DNA from: Pseudoxanthomonas sp. YR558
Lineage (GTDB): Bacteria; Pseudomonadota; Gammaproteobacteria; Xanthomonadales; Xanthomonadaceae
Length of the DNA: 64,000 bases
Direction of reading: 5' to 3'
NCBI RefSeq assembly: GCF_900116385.1
Contig: NZ_FPCI01000002.1
Span: 806,001 to 870,000, forward strand
Part shown: piece after piece, positions 41,193-50,220 of the stretch
Position numbering within the stretch: position 1 is the stretch's first letter
How the letters are laid out: each line of letters starts with the position of its first letter
The notes under the pieces: generated by a model
What the model was told of the DNA's origin: nothing
What the model saw: only the letters and a program-made list of their open reading frames with translations
The model's database searches: none
Program-made: the position numbers and the translations under genes

Positions 41193-41525
41193 ATGAATCT
41201 GCTTGATTTCTTCGTTGCACCCGTGTTCGCCCAGGCCGCTCCGGCACAACAGGGCATGGGTACCTTGGTGTTGATGCCAATCCTGCTGGTCGTCATGTTT
41301 GTATTCATGATCTGGCCGCAGATGAAGCGTGCCAAACAGCATCGGGCCATGCTCGAAAAGCTGTCCAAGGGTGATGAGGTGATCACCTCCAGCGGCATCG
41401 CCGGCACCGTCACCGACATCGGCGACAACTTCGTGACCATCGAAGTGGCCGACAACGTGCGCATCCGCGTGCAGAAGGCCGCCGTGGGCAACGTGCTGCC
41501 GAAGGGCACGCTGAAGTCCGCCTGA
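41193..41525 (+). CDS. yajC: Preprotein translocase subunit YajC
   Basis: A 110-residue single-span inner-membrane protein that joins SecDF in the holo-translocon. One membrane segment (LVLMPILLVVMFVFMIWPQM) is followed by the cytosolic SMR-like end (KGDEVITSSGIAGTVTDIGD). It lies between tgt and secD in the standard order. The 138 bases before it contain no gene but are open enough to hold a promoter. Confidence 0.96.
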   Translation: MNLLDFFVAPVFAQAAPAQQGMGTLVLMPILLVVMFVFMIWPQMKRAKQHRAMLEKLSKGDEVITSSGIAGTVTDIGDNFVTIEVADNVRIRVQKAAVGNVLPKGTLKSA

Positions 41526-41624
41526 TCCATCCCGTCCCGTCGCCCGCGCGGCGGGACGGTTCCCTGCTTCATTCCGAACCACTGCTGAGCGCATGCCCGG
41601 GAAGGGCCTGTGCGGGTCGCCCCG

Positions 41625-43502
41625 ATGCTTGAATTCCCACGCTGGAAATACGCCCTGATCCTGATCGTCGTGTTGGCGAGCGCGCTGTATGCGTTGCCCA
41701 ACCTGTACCCACAGGATCCCTCCGTGCAGATCACCGCCAACCGCGGCTTCGCCATCGACGCCGCCCTGCGCGGTCGCGTGGATACCGCGCTGAAGGCCGC
41801 CGGCGTTCAGCCCAAGGCCGTGGAGGCCGAGGCCGCCAGCATGCTGGTGCGCCTGCCGGGCCTGGATGCACAGACCAAGGCCAACGATGCCCTGCGCGCG
41901 GCGCTGGGCGAGGACTACCTGGTCGCGTTGAACCTGGCCTCGACCGTGCCGGACTGGCTGGGCAATGTGGGTGCGCGCCCGATGGTGCAGGGCCTGGACC
42001 TGCAGGGTGGCGTGCACTTTGTGCTGCAGGTCGACCAGAAGGCCGCGCTGGACAAGCGCATCGAAGGCTACCTGGAAGACACCCGCGTCACCCTGCGCGA
42101 CAAGAGCGTGCGCTACACCGCCGTCGAACGCCGCCCCGACAACAGCATCGTGGTGACGCTGGCCGAGGGCCAGGACACGGCCGCGGCGCAGAAGGTGCTG
42201 GCGGCGACCCTGAGCGCGCGCGGCAGCGCCAACGCGCTGCCGGGCACCGGCCTGTCGTACCAGACCAGCGGCAACCAGATCATCATCGGCCTGCCGCAGG
42301 CCGAGCTCGACCAGATCGCCGGCGAGGCGATCGAGCAGAACCTCACCACGTTGCGCAATCGCGTCAACGAGATCGGCGTGGCCGAACCCATCATCCAGCG
42401 TCAGGGCAATGATCGCGTGGTCGTGCAGCTGCCCGGCGTGCAGGACACCGCCGAAGCCAAGCGCCTGATCGGCGCGACCGCGACGCTGGAATTCCGTGCG
42501 GTGGTGGAAGGCAATGCTGCCGACGCCGTCGCCAGCGGCCGCATCCCGCCGGAAGCCAAGGTGTTCCAGCTGCGCGACAACGCCGGTCCGGTGCTGTTGA
42601 ACAAGCGCGTGCTCGCTTCGGGCGACGAAATGGTCAATGCCCGCGTCGGCGTGGACAACAACGGCCTGCCCGCGGTGGACGTGACGCTCAACAACATCGC
42701 TGGCCAGCGCATGTTCGACTACACCAGTGCCAACGTCGGCAAGCTGATGTCGGTCGTCTACATCGAGCGCGTGCCGACGGTGACCATGGTCGACGGCAAG
42801 GAAGTGCGCAGCGTGCGCGTGCGCGAGGAAGCGCTGGCGCCGACCCGCATCGCCGGCGTGTTCGGCAAGAACTTCCAGACCACCGGCCTGGAGAAGACCG
42901 AAGCCGAGAACCTGGCCAAGTTGCTGCGCGCCGGTTCGCTGGCCGCGCCGATGGACTTCATCGAAGAACGCGTGGTCGGCCCGAGCCTGGGTGCGGAGAA
43001 CGTCGCTCGCGGCACCAAGGCGGTGGTCTACTCGTTCGTCTTCGCGCTGGCGTTCTTCCTGGTGTACTACCGGATGTTCGGCCTGATCACCTGCGTGGCG
43101 CTGCTGTTGAACCTGGTGATGGTGGTCGCGGTGATGTCGTTGTTCGGCGCCACCATGACGCTGCCCGGTTTCGCCGGCCTGGCGCTGACCATCGGCATGT
43201 CGGTGGACGCCAATGTGCTGATCAACGAGCGCATACGCGAAGAACTCAGGGCAGGCGTGCCGCCATTGGCGTCGATCGCCACGGGCTACGAGAAAGCCTC
43301 CGGCACGATCTTCGACTCCAACATGACCGCGCTGCTGGCCGGCGTGGCGCTGTACGCGTTCGGCACCGGTCCGCTCAAGGGCTTCGCCATCACCATGGTG
43401 ATCGGCATCCTGACCTCCGTGTTCACCGCGGTCACCGTGTCGCGCGGCTTGGCCACGCTGATCTACGGCCGCCGCCGCAAGCTGAAGTCGCTGGCCATCT
43501 GA
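41625..43502 (+). CDS. secD: Protein translocase subunit SecD
   Basis: A 625-residue proton-driven Sec accessory with six predicted membrane spans and a large periplasmic P1 domain after the first. Visible marks: MVQGLDLQGGVHFVLQVD, the RND-type core LTIGMSVDANVLINERIREE and TGYEKASGTIFDSNMTALLA. I use the ATG at 41625 (MLEFPRWKYALIL), as in xanthomonad homologues; a GTG five codons upstream sits closer to GGAAGGG and cannot be excluded. secF begins 16 bases after its stop. Confidence 0.96.
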   Translation: MLEFPRWKYALILIVVLASALYALPNLYPQDPSVQITANRGFAIDAALRGRVDTALKAAGVQPKAVEAEAASMLVRLPGLDAQTKANDALRAALGEDYLVALNLASTVPDWLGNVGARPMVQGLDLQGGVHFVLQVDQKAALDKRIEGYLEDTRVTLRDKSVRYTAVERRPDNSIVVTLAEGQDTAAAQKVLAATLSARGSANALPGTGLSYQTSGNQIIIGLPQAELDQIAGEAIEQNLTTLRNRVNEIGVAEPIIQRQGNDRVVVQLPGVQDTAEAKRLIGATATLEFRAVVEGNAADAVASGRIPPEAKVFQLRDNAGPVLLNKRVLASGDEMVNARVGVDNNGLPAVDVTLNNIAGQRMFDYTSANVGKLMSVVYIERVPTVTMVDGKEVRSVRVREEALAPTRIAGVFGKNFQTTGLEKTEAENLAKLLRAGSLAAPMDFIEERVVGPSLGAENVARGTKAVVYSFVFALAFFLVYYRMFGLITCVALLLNLVMVVAVMSLFGATMTLPGFAGLALTIGMSVDANVLINERIREELRAGVPPLASIATGYEKASGTIFDSNMTALLAGVALYAFGTGPLKGFAITMVIGILTSVFTAVTVSRGLATLIYGRRRKLKSLAI

Positions 43503-43518
43503 CGAGAGCACACGAACC

Positions 43519-44496
43519 ATGAAACTCTTTCCCCTGCATCTCGTCCCGAACGATACCCGCATCGATTTCATGCGCCTGCGGTGGGTGTCCATCGCGGTCG
43601 CCGTGATCCTGGCGGTCGTCGCGATCGGTGCCATCGCCGTCAAGGGCTTCAACTTCGCGCTGGACTTCACTGGCGGCACGGTGGTCGAACTCCGCTTCCA
43701 GACCCCGCCGGATGTGGACCAGGTGCGCTCGCGCCTGGAGGCGGCCGGCTACGGCAGCGCCCAGGTCCAGACCTTCGGCACCGGCAGCGACCTGTTGGTC
43801 CGCCTGCAGCCGCGCGAGGAAGGGGCCGCCGCGCCTGACGGCGCGGATGCCACCAACCGTACCGCGCAGGACGTGGTCCGGCTGGCCTCCAGCGATGGCA
43901 ATACCGCCACCATCATGCGCAGCGAGTTCGTCGGACCGCAGATCGGCAAGGAGCTGGCGCTCAACGGCCTGTACACCCTGTTGTTCGTGGTGGCCGGCTT
44001 CCTGATCTACATCGGCTTCCGCTTCGAGTGGAAGTTCGCCGTGGCGGCCATCCTCACCACGTTGCACGACGTGCTGATCTGCGCGGGTTTCTTCGCGCTG
44101 ACCGGTCGCGAGTTCGACCTGACCATCCTGGCCGGCCTGCTGTCGGTGATGGGCTTCTCGATCAATGACACCATCGTGGTGTTCGACCGCGTCCGCGAGA
44201 ACTTCCGCAGCCTGCGCGTCGAACCGGTGGAAGTGCTGAACCGTTCGGTCAACCAGACCCTGTCACGCACGATCATCACCTCGTTCGTGGCGTTCCTGAC
44301 CGTGCTGGCGCTGTACCTGTACGGCGGCGGTTCGCTGGAAGGCATGGCGATCTCGCAGATGATCGGCATCGTGATCGGCACGATCTCCTCGATCTTCGTG
44401 GCCTGTCCGCTGCTGACCATCGGTTTCCTGAAGGTCACCAAGCAGGACCTGATGCCGAAGGCCAAGGACGAAGCGGCGCTGGCGCGCCGCCCGTAA
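43519..44496 (+). CDS. secF: Protein translocase subunit SecF
   Basis: Partner of SecD, 325 residues with six membrane spans. The first periplasmic region opens GFNFALDFTGGTVVELRF, and the RND core motif is GLLSVMGFSINDTIVVFDRV, followed by RENFR and the coupling segment RSVNQTLSRTIITSFVAFLT. It ends the translocase run; a strong terminator lies 20 bases beyond. Confidence 0.97.
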   Translation: MKLFPLHLVPNDTRIDFMRLRWVSIAVAVILAVVAIGAIAVKGFNFALDFTGGTVVELRFQTPPDVDQVRSRLEAAGYGSAQVQTFGTGSDLLVRLQPREEGAAAPDGADATNRTAQDVVRLASSDGNTATIMRSEFVGPQIGKELALNGLYTLLFVVAGFLIYIGFRFEWKFAVAAILTTLHDVLICAGFFALTGREFDLTILAGLLSVMGFSINDTIVVFDRVRENFRSLRVEPVEVLNRSVNQTLSRTIITSFVAFLTVLALYLYGGGSLEGMAISQMIGIVIGTISSIFVACPLLTIGFLKVTKQDLMPKAKDEAALARRP

Positions 44497-44515
44497 TCGC
44501 CCTCCATCAGGTACG

Positions 44516-44545
44516 AAAAAGGCCACGCAATGCGTGGCCTTTTTC
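44516..44545. terminator. Bidirectional terminator, secF / suhB
   Basis: AAAAAGGCCACGCA is followed by its exact complement, with a 5-base effective loop, giving A- and T-runs on both sides. It ends secF on the plus strand and the inositol-phosphatase gene on the minus strand. Confidence 0.92.
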
Positions 44546-44598
44546 TTTCTGTGCCCCTTGCCGCAGGAACGACAAGGGGCTGCCGCTCGGGGCGGCGA

Positions 44599-45420
44599 TC
44601 AGCCGTTGAACGAGGCCGCGTAACCCGACGACACGATGGTCTTCTGGAGGGCTTCGGCAACCTTGAGGTTGCCGGCCACGATCTGGCGGGGCAGGGCGGT
44701 GCGGCCGTCGATCTTGCCCAGCGCGGCGCCGCGGAAGTCGCACACCTTGCCGCCGGCCTCGCGCACCAGCAGCACGCCGGCGGCGATGTCCCAGTCCTTC
44801 ACGCCGGCTTCGAAATAGGCATCCGACCGGCCGCAGGCCACATAGGCCAGGTCCAGGGCGGCAGATCCGGTGCGACGGATGTCTTCGGCATGCACCAGCA
44901 GTTCGCGCACGCATTCCAGCTGCGCACCGGCGCGGGCGCGCTCGCGCGGCGGGAAGCCGGTGGTGATCATGGCGCCTGCCAGTTCCTTGCGGTCGGCCAC
45001 GCGGATGCGACGCTCATTGAGTTGCGCGCCGGCGCCACGGCTGGCGGTGAACAGGTCGTTGCGCAACGGGTCGAAGATCACCGCATCGGTGGGTTCGCCG
45101 TTGTCCACCAGCGCGATGGACACGCAGTAGTGCGGGAAGCCGCGCAGGTAGTTGCTGGTGCCGTCCAGCGGGTCGATCACGAAGGTGTAGCGGCCGTTGA
45201 TCTGGGCGCCGCTTTCCTCGCCGACGAAGCCGTAGTCCGGGTAGGCCCGGCGCAGCTCCTTGATGATGACCTTCTCGGCGTCGGAATCCACTTCGCTGGC
45301 GTAGTCCATCCGCTCCTTCTGCACCACGTTCAGGGCGTCCAGCTTGTTGATGCTGCGCAACAGCACGTTGCCTGCCAGGCGGGCGGCCTTGGTCATGACG
45401 GTGACGACGGGCTTTTGCAT
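44599..45420 (-). CDS. suhB: Inositol-1-monophosphatase family protein SuhB
   Basis: A Mg2+-dependent phosphatase of 273 residues; SuhB also acts as a ribosomal antitermination factor in E. coli. Metal ligands are in [10 protein letters not shown] and [20 protein letters not shown], and the second site is in [18 protein letters not shown]. The start is [17 protein letters not shown] (45420). It is divergent from trmJ, as in many proteobacteria, where suhB and trmJ are neighbours. Confidence 0.95.
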   Translation of the reverse strand: MQKPVVTVMTKAARLAGNVLLRSINKLDALNVVQKERMDYASEVDSDAEKVIIKELRRAYPDYGFVGEESGAQINGRYTFVIDPLDGTSNYLRGFPHYCVSIALVDNGEPTDAVIFDPLRNDLFTASRGAGAQLNERRIRVADRKELAGAMITTGFPPRERARAGAQLECVRELLVHAEDIRRTGSAALDLAYVACGRSDAYFEAGVKDWDIAAGVLLVREAGGKVCDFRGAALGKIDGRTALPRQIVAGNLKVAEALQKTIVSSGYAASFNG

Positions 45421-45516
45421 GCGAACGAACCTCGGACAGGCGTGGGGTGGGGCAAAACGAGTGGAAAAGAGCAGCACGGCGCAGAGGCCGGCCTGCGCAG
45501 TTTACCATTTGCCCCC

Positions 45517-46326
45517 ATGAACACGCCTCCCTCCGTCATCGATACCGCCATCACCGATCCCATCCCCGCTGCGCTCGCCGCCCGCCTCCGCGTGGTGCTC
45601 GTCGGCACGCAACACCCCGGCAACATCGGCGCGGCCGCTCGCGCGCTCAAGACCATGGGGCTGGGCCGGCTGGTGCTGGTGGCGCCGGAGGACTACCCGG
45701 CGGACGAAGCCTTCCGGCGCGCAGCGGGCGCGGATGACGTGCTCGCCGCTGCGCCCGTCGTTGCCACGCTGGCCGAAGCCGTGGCGGACTGCCACCTGGT
45801 GATGGGATGCACGGCCCGCAGCCGCCGCGTCCAGTTGGAGGAACACGCGCCCCGCCAGGCGGCGGCCGTCGCGGTCGGCCAGGCCGAGGCGGCGGGCGAG
45901 GTGGCCCTGGTGTTCGGCCGCGAGCGCACCGGCCTGACCAACGAGGAGCTGCAGCTGTGCCAGGCCGCGGTGCACATCCCCGCCAACCCGGACTACAGCT
46001 CGTTGAACCTGGCGGCGGCCGTCCAGGTGTTGACCTACGAACTGCGGATGGCCCTGCTGGAGCGCGTGCAGGCCGTCCCCGCCGCCGATGCGACGCCGGA
46101 CGAGGCCCCTGCCAGCCATGCGCACCTGGAGGGCTTTTACGCCCAGTTGGGCGACACGCTGGACGCGATCGACTTCCACAAGGGCCGGACCCCCGATTCG
46201 GCCATGCGCAAGCTGCGGCGCCTGTTCCACAAGGCAGCCCTGAACGAACAGGAGGTCAGGCTGCTTCGCGGCATCCTGGCCGACGCCCAGCGCATGGCCC
46301 GTCTGGCGGGCGGTGCGGGCGGCTGA
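45517..46326 (+). CDS. trmJ: tRNA (cytidine/uridine-32-2'-O)-methyltransferase TrmJ
   Basis: A SPOUT-class methyltransferase of 269 residues that 2'-O-methylates position 32 of tRNAs. The trefoil-knot fold shows VVLVGTQHPGNIGAAARALK, MGLGRLVLVAP, ALVFGRERTGLTNEELQLC and the SAM-binding YSSLNLAAAVQVLTYELRM; the C-terminal helical domain ends RLAGGAGG. The start is the ATG at 45517. Confidence 0.95.
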   Translation: MNTPPSVIDTAITDPIPAALAARLRVVLVGTQHPGNIGAAARALKTMGLGRLVLVAPEDYPADEAFRRAAGADDVLAAAPVVATLAEAVADCHLVMGCTARSRRVQLEEHAPRQAAAVAVGQAEAAGEVALVFGRERTGLTNEELQLCQAAVHIPANPDYSSLNLAAAVQVLTYELRMALLERVQAVPAADATPDEAPASHAHLEGFYAQLGDTLDAIDFHKGRTPDSAMRKLRRLFHKAALNEQEVRLLRGILADAQRMARLAGGAGG

Positions 46327-46388
46327 TGGCTGTCTAACTCACACGATTTCCGATAGGCTGCCGCCATCGTTTCGGCGGGCACCTATCG

Positions 46389-47318
46389 TTGCGTACAACC
46401 TGGTTCAGCCTGGCGCTGGCCGCGATCGGCGCAGCGCTGATTCCCGCCAGCATCGCGCCCGCCAGTGCGGCCGGCGACGACCGTGTCCTCGTCCTGGGAC
46501 GCATAAGCGACGATCCGAAAGCCCACTACGAACAGCTCAAGCCGCTGCTCGACTACGTGGTCCCGCGGATGCGCGACGTCGGCATCACCGAGGGCCGCAT
46601 CCTGATGGCCCGCGACACCCAGCAGATGACCAGCTACCTGCGACGCGGGCGCGTGGACTGGGTCACCGAGACCGCCGGCACGGGCATGCGCCTGCAGGAG
46701 CGCGCGGGCGCCCGGCCGCTGCTGCTGACCGAGCGTGGCGGCGTAAGTCGCTACCACGGCGTCTTCTTCGTCCGGCGCGACAGCGGCTTGGAGCGCCTGG
46801 AAGACCTGGGGGGGCGCACCGTCGCTTTCCAGAACACGGCGTCCACCAGCGCGTACTTCGCACCGGCGACGGCGCTGCTCGATGCCGGCCAGCGCCTCGA
46901 GATCCTGCTCTCGCCGATGGATCGCCCGTCGGCCGATTCGGTCGGCTACGTGTTCGCCCGCTCCGAGCTGAACATCGCCGCCTGGGTGCACAAGCGCCTG
47001 GTCGATGCGGGCGTAGTGAGCAACCTCGACTGGGACGATGTGCGACGCATGCCGCCGGCGTTCCGTCGCGACTTCCGGGTGATCCACGAGACGCAGGATT
47101 TCCCGCGCGCGCTCGAAATGGTGCGCGGCGACCTCGACCCGAAGGTGGAGGCTCGCCTGCGTGAAGTGCTGCTGGAAGCCGCCAACGACCCCGCCGCGCG
47201 CGATGCGTTGAACGTGTTTTTCCGCACGACCCGTTTCATGCCGGTGGATCCCGCCTCCCAGCAGGCGCTGGACAACCTGCGCCGCGGCGTCGCCCGCGTC
47301 AGGGAGCAGGTGGAATGA
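46389..47318 (+). CDS. PhnD-like periplasmic binding protein coupled to a c-di-GMP gene
   Basis: A 309-residue exported solute-binding protein of the PhnD (phosphate/phosphite/phosphonate) class by shape: signal peptide, VLVLGRISDDPKAHYEQLKP, LLDYVVPRM, the PhnD-type YLRRGRVDWVTETAGTGM and LGGRTVAFQNTASTSAYFAP (SxxxxYFAP ligand loop). There is no permease or ATPase partner. Its TGA overlaps the ATG of a GGDEF-EAL gene by 4 bases, so it is probably a sensor subunit rather than a transport protein. The start is a TTG at 46389; no better codon precedes the signal. The ligand is unproven. Confidence 0.82.
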   Translation: MRTTWFSLALAAIGAALIPASIAPASAAGDDRVLVLGRISDDPKAHYEQLKPLLDYVVPRMRDVGITEGRILMARDTQQMTSYLRRGRVDWVTETAGTGMRLQERAGARPLLLTERGGVSRYHGVFFVRRDSGLERLEDLGGRTVAFQNTASTSAYFAPATALLDAGQRLEILLSPMDRPSADSVGYVFARSELNIAAWVHKRLVDAGVVSNLDWDDVRRMPPAFRRDFRVIHETQDFPRALEMVRGDLDPKVEARLREVLLEAANDPAARDALNVFFRTTRFMPVDPASQQALDNLRRGVARVREQVE

Positions 47319-49435
47319 AGGCCTTGCGCTTCGGGCTGCAGGCGCGCTTCCTGGCCGCCATGGCGATCATGCTGCTGGTGGTCATCGCGCTGGTCGCCAC
47401 CCTGCTGCACCGGCAGAAGGTGATGCAGAAGGAAGTCGCCGAGCTTGGCCGCGACGCTATGCACGGCATGGTCGAGGACAGCCTGCGCCGGCACGGCGAA
47501 GCCACCGTGGACCAGTTGGCCGACGCGCTGGCCAATCCGCTCTATTACTTCGATCTCGATGCCGTCGGCAGCCTGGTGCGCTCCGCGCAGAAGGAACCCG
47601 ACGTCAGCTACGTGCTGGTCTACGACAACCAGGGCCGCATCATCCACGACGGCACGGCCGACATCGCCGTCTACGGCCAGACCATGACCGATCCGCTGGC
47701 TTACGAGGCGATCAATGCCCGGGCCATGCACACGCAGTGGTCCACCCAGATCGTCGACGTGTCCGAGCCGATCATGATCGGCAGCGAGCGCATCGGTGGC
47801 GTGCGGGTGGGGTATTCCGTGGCTTCGGTGCGTGCCTACGAGGACAAAGCGATCAATGCCGCGCGCGCGCGCCTGAACGAGCTCGGTGCGCGTCACCTGG
47901 GCTGGATCGCGCTGCTGCTCGCCGCGCTGGCAGGCGTCAGCGTGGCGACCATGGTGTACGTGCAGCGCACGCTGGTGCGGCCGATCCGGCAACTGGCGCG
48001 CGCCGCGCACGACATCGAGGTGGGCAACTACAACGGCGAGCGCATGGCCAGCGCGCGCCAGGATGAAGTCGGCGAACTCGTGCGCGCGTTCGGCACCATG
48101 AGCGACAGCATCGCCCGGCACGACCGCGACGTGCGCCGCATGGCGTACACCGATTCGCTGACCGGCCTGACCAACCGCCTGGCCTTCCGGGAAAGCCTGG
48201 ATCATCGCCTGATGATGTTGCGTGGCGCGGGTCGTCAGTTGGCGTTGCTGTTCGCCGACATCGACGATTTCAAGCGCGTCAACGACACGTTGGGTCACGA
48301 AGCCGGCGACGAGGTGCTGCAGCAGTTCGCGCACCGCATCCGCGATGCGGTCGAACAGCTCGGCGGCGACGACGCACTGCTCGCCCGCTTCGGCGGTGAC
48401 GAGTTCGTCATCCTGATCCAGGACGGCGACGTGCGCGGCAGCGCCACGCGACTGGCGGAAAAGCTGGTGGCCGAACTCGGTCGTCCGATCGTCGTGCAGG
48501 AGCGCCAGGTTTTCCTGGGCACCTCCATCGGCATCACTCTGTTTCCCGAAGATGCATCGGGCGCCACGGCGCTGATGAAGAACGGCGACATCGCCATGTA
48601 CCAGGCGAAGGTGGCCGGCAAGAACTGTTACCGTTTCTACAGTCGCGCGATGGACCAGGCGGTGGAACGCCGCGTGCGGATGGAGCAGGAGCTGCGTGGC
48701 GCATGGGAGCGCGGCGAGCTGAGCCTGATGTACCAGCCGGTATTCCGCCTCTCCGATAGCCGCATCATCGGCGCCGAAGCGCTGCTGCGTTGGCAGCATC
48801 CGGAACTGGGCATGGTGGCGCCGTCGGTGTTCATCGACGTGGCCGAACAGAGCGGGCTGATCGAGAGCATCGGCCCGCGCGTGCTGCGCGCGGCTTGCGC
48901 CGCTGCCGCGCGCTGGGGCACCGACCGCGATGCGCTGGAGCCTTTGTTCGTTTCGGTGAACGTATCGCCACGCCAACTGCGCAGCGGCGACCTGCCCGAC
49001 GTCGTGGCCGACTGCCTGCGCGACACCGGATTGCCTGCCTCGCGCCTGCACCTCGAGCTCACCGAAACCGCGGTAATCGCCGACGAGGCGCACGCCAGTG
49101 CGCTGCTCGCCACGCTGCACCGCACCGGCGTGAAAGTGTGGCTGGACGACTTCGGTACCGGTTTCTCGGGCCTCAGCCACCTGCGTCGTGTGCCGGTGGA
49201 TGGCGTGAAGATCGATCGCAGCTTCATCGCCGACATGCTGCGCGACCCCGACGACCTCGCATTGACCACCGCCATCATCGCGATGGCGCATTCGCTCGGC
49301 ATCACCGTGGTGGCGGAAGGCGTCGAGAAGGAAGGTCAGTTCAACCTGCTGCGCGAACGCGGCTGCGACCTGGCGCAGGGTTACTGGCTGGGCTATCCGG
49401 TCACGGCGGCGGAATTCACGCAGCTGATCGCCTGA
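47315..49435 (+). CDS. Membrane GGDEF-EAL c-di-GMP signalling protein
   Basis: A 706-residue sensor. TM1 (about residues 8-30), a ~150-residue periplasmic region, TM2 (about 190-212), a HAMP linker (TLVRPIRQLARAAHDIEVGN), GGDEF (DSLTGLTNR ... ARFGGDEFVILI) and EAL (IGAEALLRWQHPELG ... ELTETAVI ... DDFGTGFSGLS ... KIDRSFI ... AEGVEKEG). The GGDEF core is intact but the RxxD inhibitory site is absent; the EAL residues needed for phosphodiesterase activity are all present. Net output cannot be told by eye. It is coupled to the periplasmic binding protein, which likely docks on its periplasmic domain. Confidence 0.9.
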   Translation: MKALRFGLQARFLAAMAIMLLVVIALVATLLHRQKVMQKEVAELGRDAMHGMVEDSLRRHGEATVDQLADALANPLYYFDLDAVGSLVRSAQKEPDVSYVLVYDNQGRIIHDGTADIAVYGQTMTDPLAYEAINARAMHTQWSTQIVDVSEPIMIGSERIGGVRVGYSVASVRAYEDKAINAARARLNELGARHLGWIALLLAALAGVSVATMVYVQRTLVRPIRQLARAAHDIEVGNYNGERMASARQDEVGELVRAFGTMSDSIARHDRDVRRMAYTDSLTGLTNRLAFRESLDHRLMMLRGAGRQLALLFADIDDFKRVNDTLGHEAGDEVLQQFAHRIRDAVEQLGGDDALLARFGGDEFVILIQDGDVRGSATRLAEKLVAELGRPIVVQERQVFLGTSIGITLFPEDASGATALMKNGDIAMYQAKVAGKNCYRFYSRAMDQAVERRVRMEQELRGAWERGELSLMYQPVFRLSDSRIIGAEALLRWQHPELGMVAPSVFIDVAEQSGLIESIGPRVLRAACAAAARWGTDRDALEPLFVSVNVSPRQLRSGDLPDVVADCLRDTGLPASRLHLELTETAVIADEAHASALLATLHRTGVKVWLDDFGTGFSGLSHLRRVPVDGVKIDRSFIADMLRDPDDLALTTAIIAMAHSLGITVVAEGVEKEGQFNLLRERGCDLAQGYWLGYPVTAAEFTQLIA

Positions 49436-49450
49436 CCGGCGGCTGCTTTC

Positions 49451-49575
49451 TGTAGGAGCGACCCAGTCGCGACCGCACGCTGTCAGTGACGCAATGGCAG
49501 AGTATCCAGTCCGCTAGGCAAGCCGTCTGTTGCGGCGGTTCCGTTGCTACGGTCGCGACTTACGTCGCTCCTACA
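49451..49575. repeat. GTAG-type REP pair filling a convergent gap
   Basis: A 25-base left arm (49451-49475, starting TGTAGGAGCGAC and ending GTCGCGACCG) and a 26-base right arm in reverse orientation (49550-49575) match except for a short central difference. The GTAG head and GTCGCGAC body are REP-like. The pair fills the gap between the GGDEF-EAL gene and the convergent ExoD gene and may stabilise both 3' ends. Confidence 0.8.
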
Positions 49576-49592
49576 AATGCAGCGCGACTTGC

Positions 49593-50219
49593 TCAGAACC
49601 AGCTGTCGATCAGTCGACTCAGCGATTCGACCAGGTTGCCGGACAGGAAGCCGAACACCACGACGGCGATCGCGCCGGCGATCCATGCCGCCAACAGCAG
49701 GGCGCCGTCGCGTTCCAGTAGCGCCAGCGCGAACAGCAGCAACAGGAAGCCGAACACGTAATTGGTGAACGGGATGGGCAATGCCAGCAGGATGCCCAGC
49801 AGCACCAGCAGCAGCCCGGTGAAGCTGAGGGCGATGCGGTTGTCGAGGAATCCCGCCATGCGGGGACGCACCAGCTTCTCCAGGCGGCGCAGCCAAGGCG
49901 CCATGCGCTGACGGAAACGCATCATCGCGCTCCGATGCGGCCCGCGGCGGGCGAGGAAGTCCGGCAGCCAGACCTTGCGCATGCCCAACAGCAGTTGCAC
50001 GCCGACGAGGATCACCATCGGCCCGCCGATCGCGCCGCCGACGCCGGGCACCGGAATGAAGGCCGGCAGCACGCCGATGAAGAGCAGCATGCCGAAGGCC
50101 GCCGGGCCGAAACCCTTCAGCAGGTCGCCGAGGCGCAACACTTCGTCGGGATCGCCGGCAGCGAAGCCGTCGATCAGCGTGGCGGTGCTGGTGTGTCGGG
50201 GCGCGTCGTCTGCGGCCAT
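49593..50219 (-). CDS. ExoD-family membrane protein
   Basis: A 208-residue integral membrane protein of the ExoD family (exopolysaccharide synthesis, first known in rhizobia). The core AFGMLLFIGVLPAFIPVPGV is followed by GGAIGGPMVILVGVQLLLG and several hydrophobic spans ending SGNLVESLSRLID. The ATG at 50219 lies 1 base before the stop of the CorC-type gene, so the two are an operon. The role in this organism is unknown. Confidence 0.85.
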   Translation of the reverse strand: MAADDAPRHTSTATLIDGFAAGDPDEVLRLGDLLKGFGPAAFGMLLFIGVLPAFIPVPGVGGAIGGPMVILVGVQLLLGMRKVWLPDFLARRGPHRSAMMRFRQRMAPWLRRLEKLVRPRMAGFLDNRIALSFTGLLLVLLGILLALPIPFTNYVFGFLLLLFALALLERDGALLLAAWIAGAIAVVVFGFLSGNLVESLSRLIDSWF

Positions 50220-50220
50220 A

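Noticed and set aside
46327-46388. Possible Pho box upstream of the PhnD-like gene
   Set aside because: CTGTCTA occurs there but no second half-site lies at the 11-base spacing, so it does not meet the pattern seen at 33.4 and 51.75 kb.
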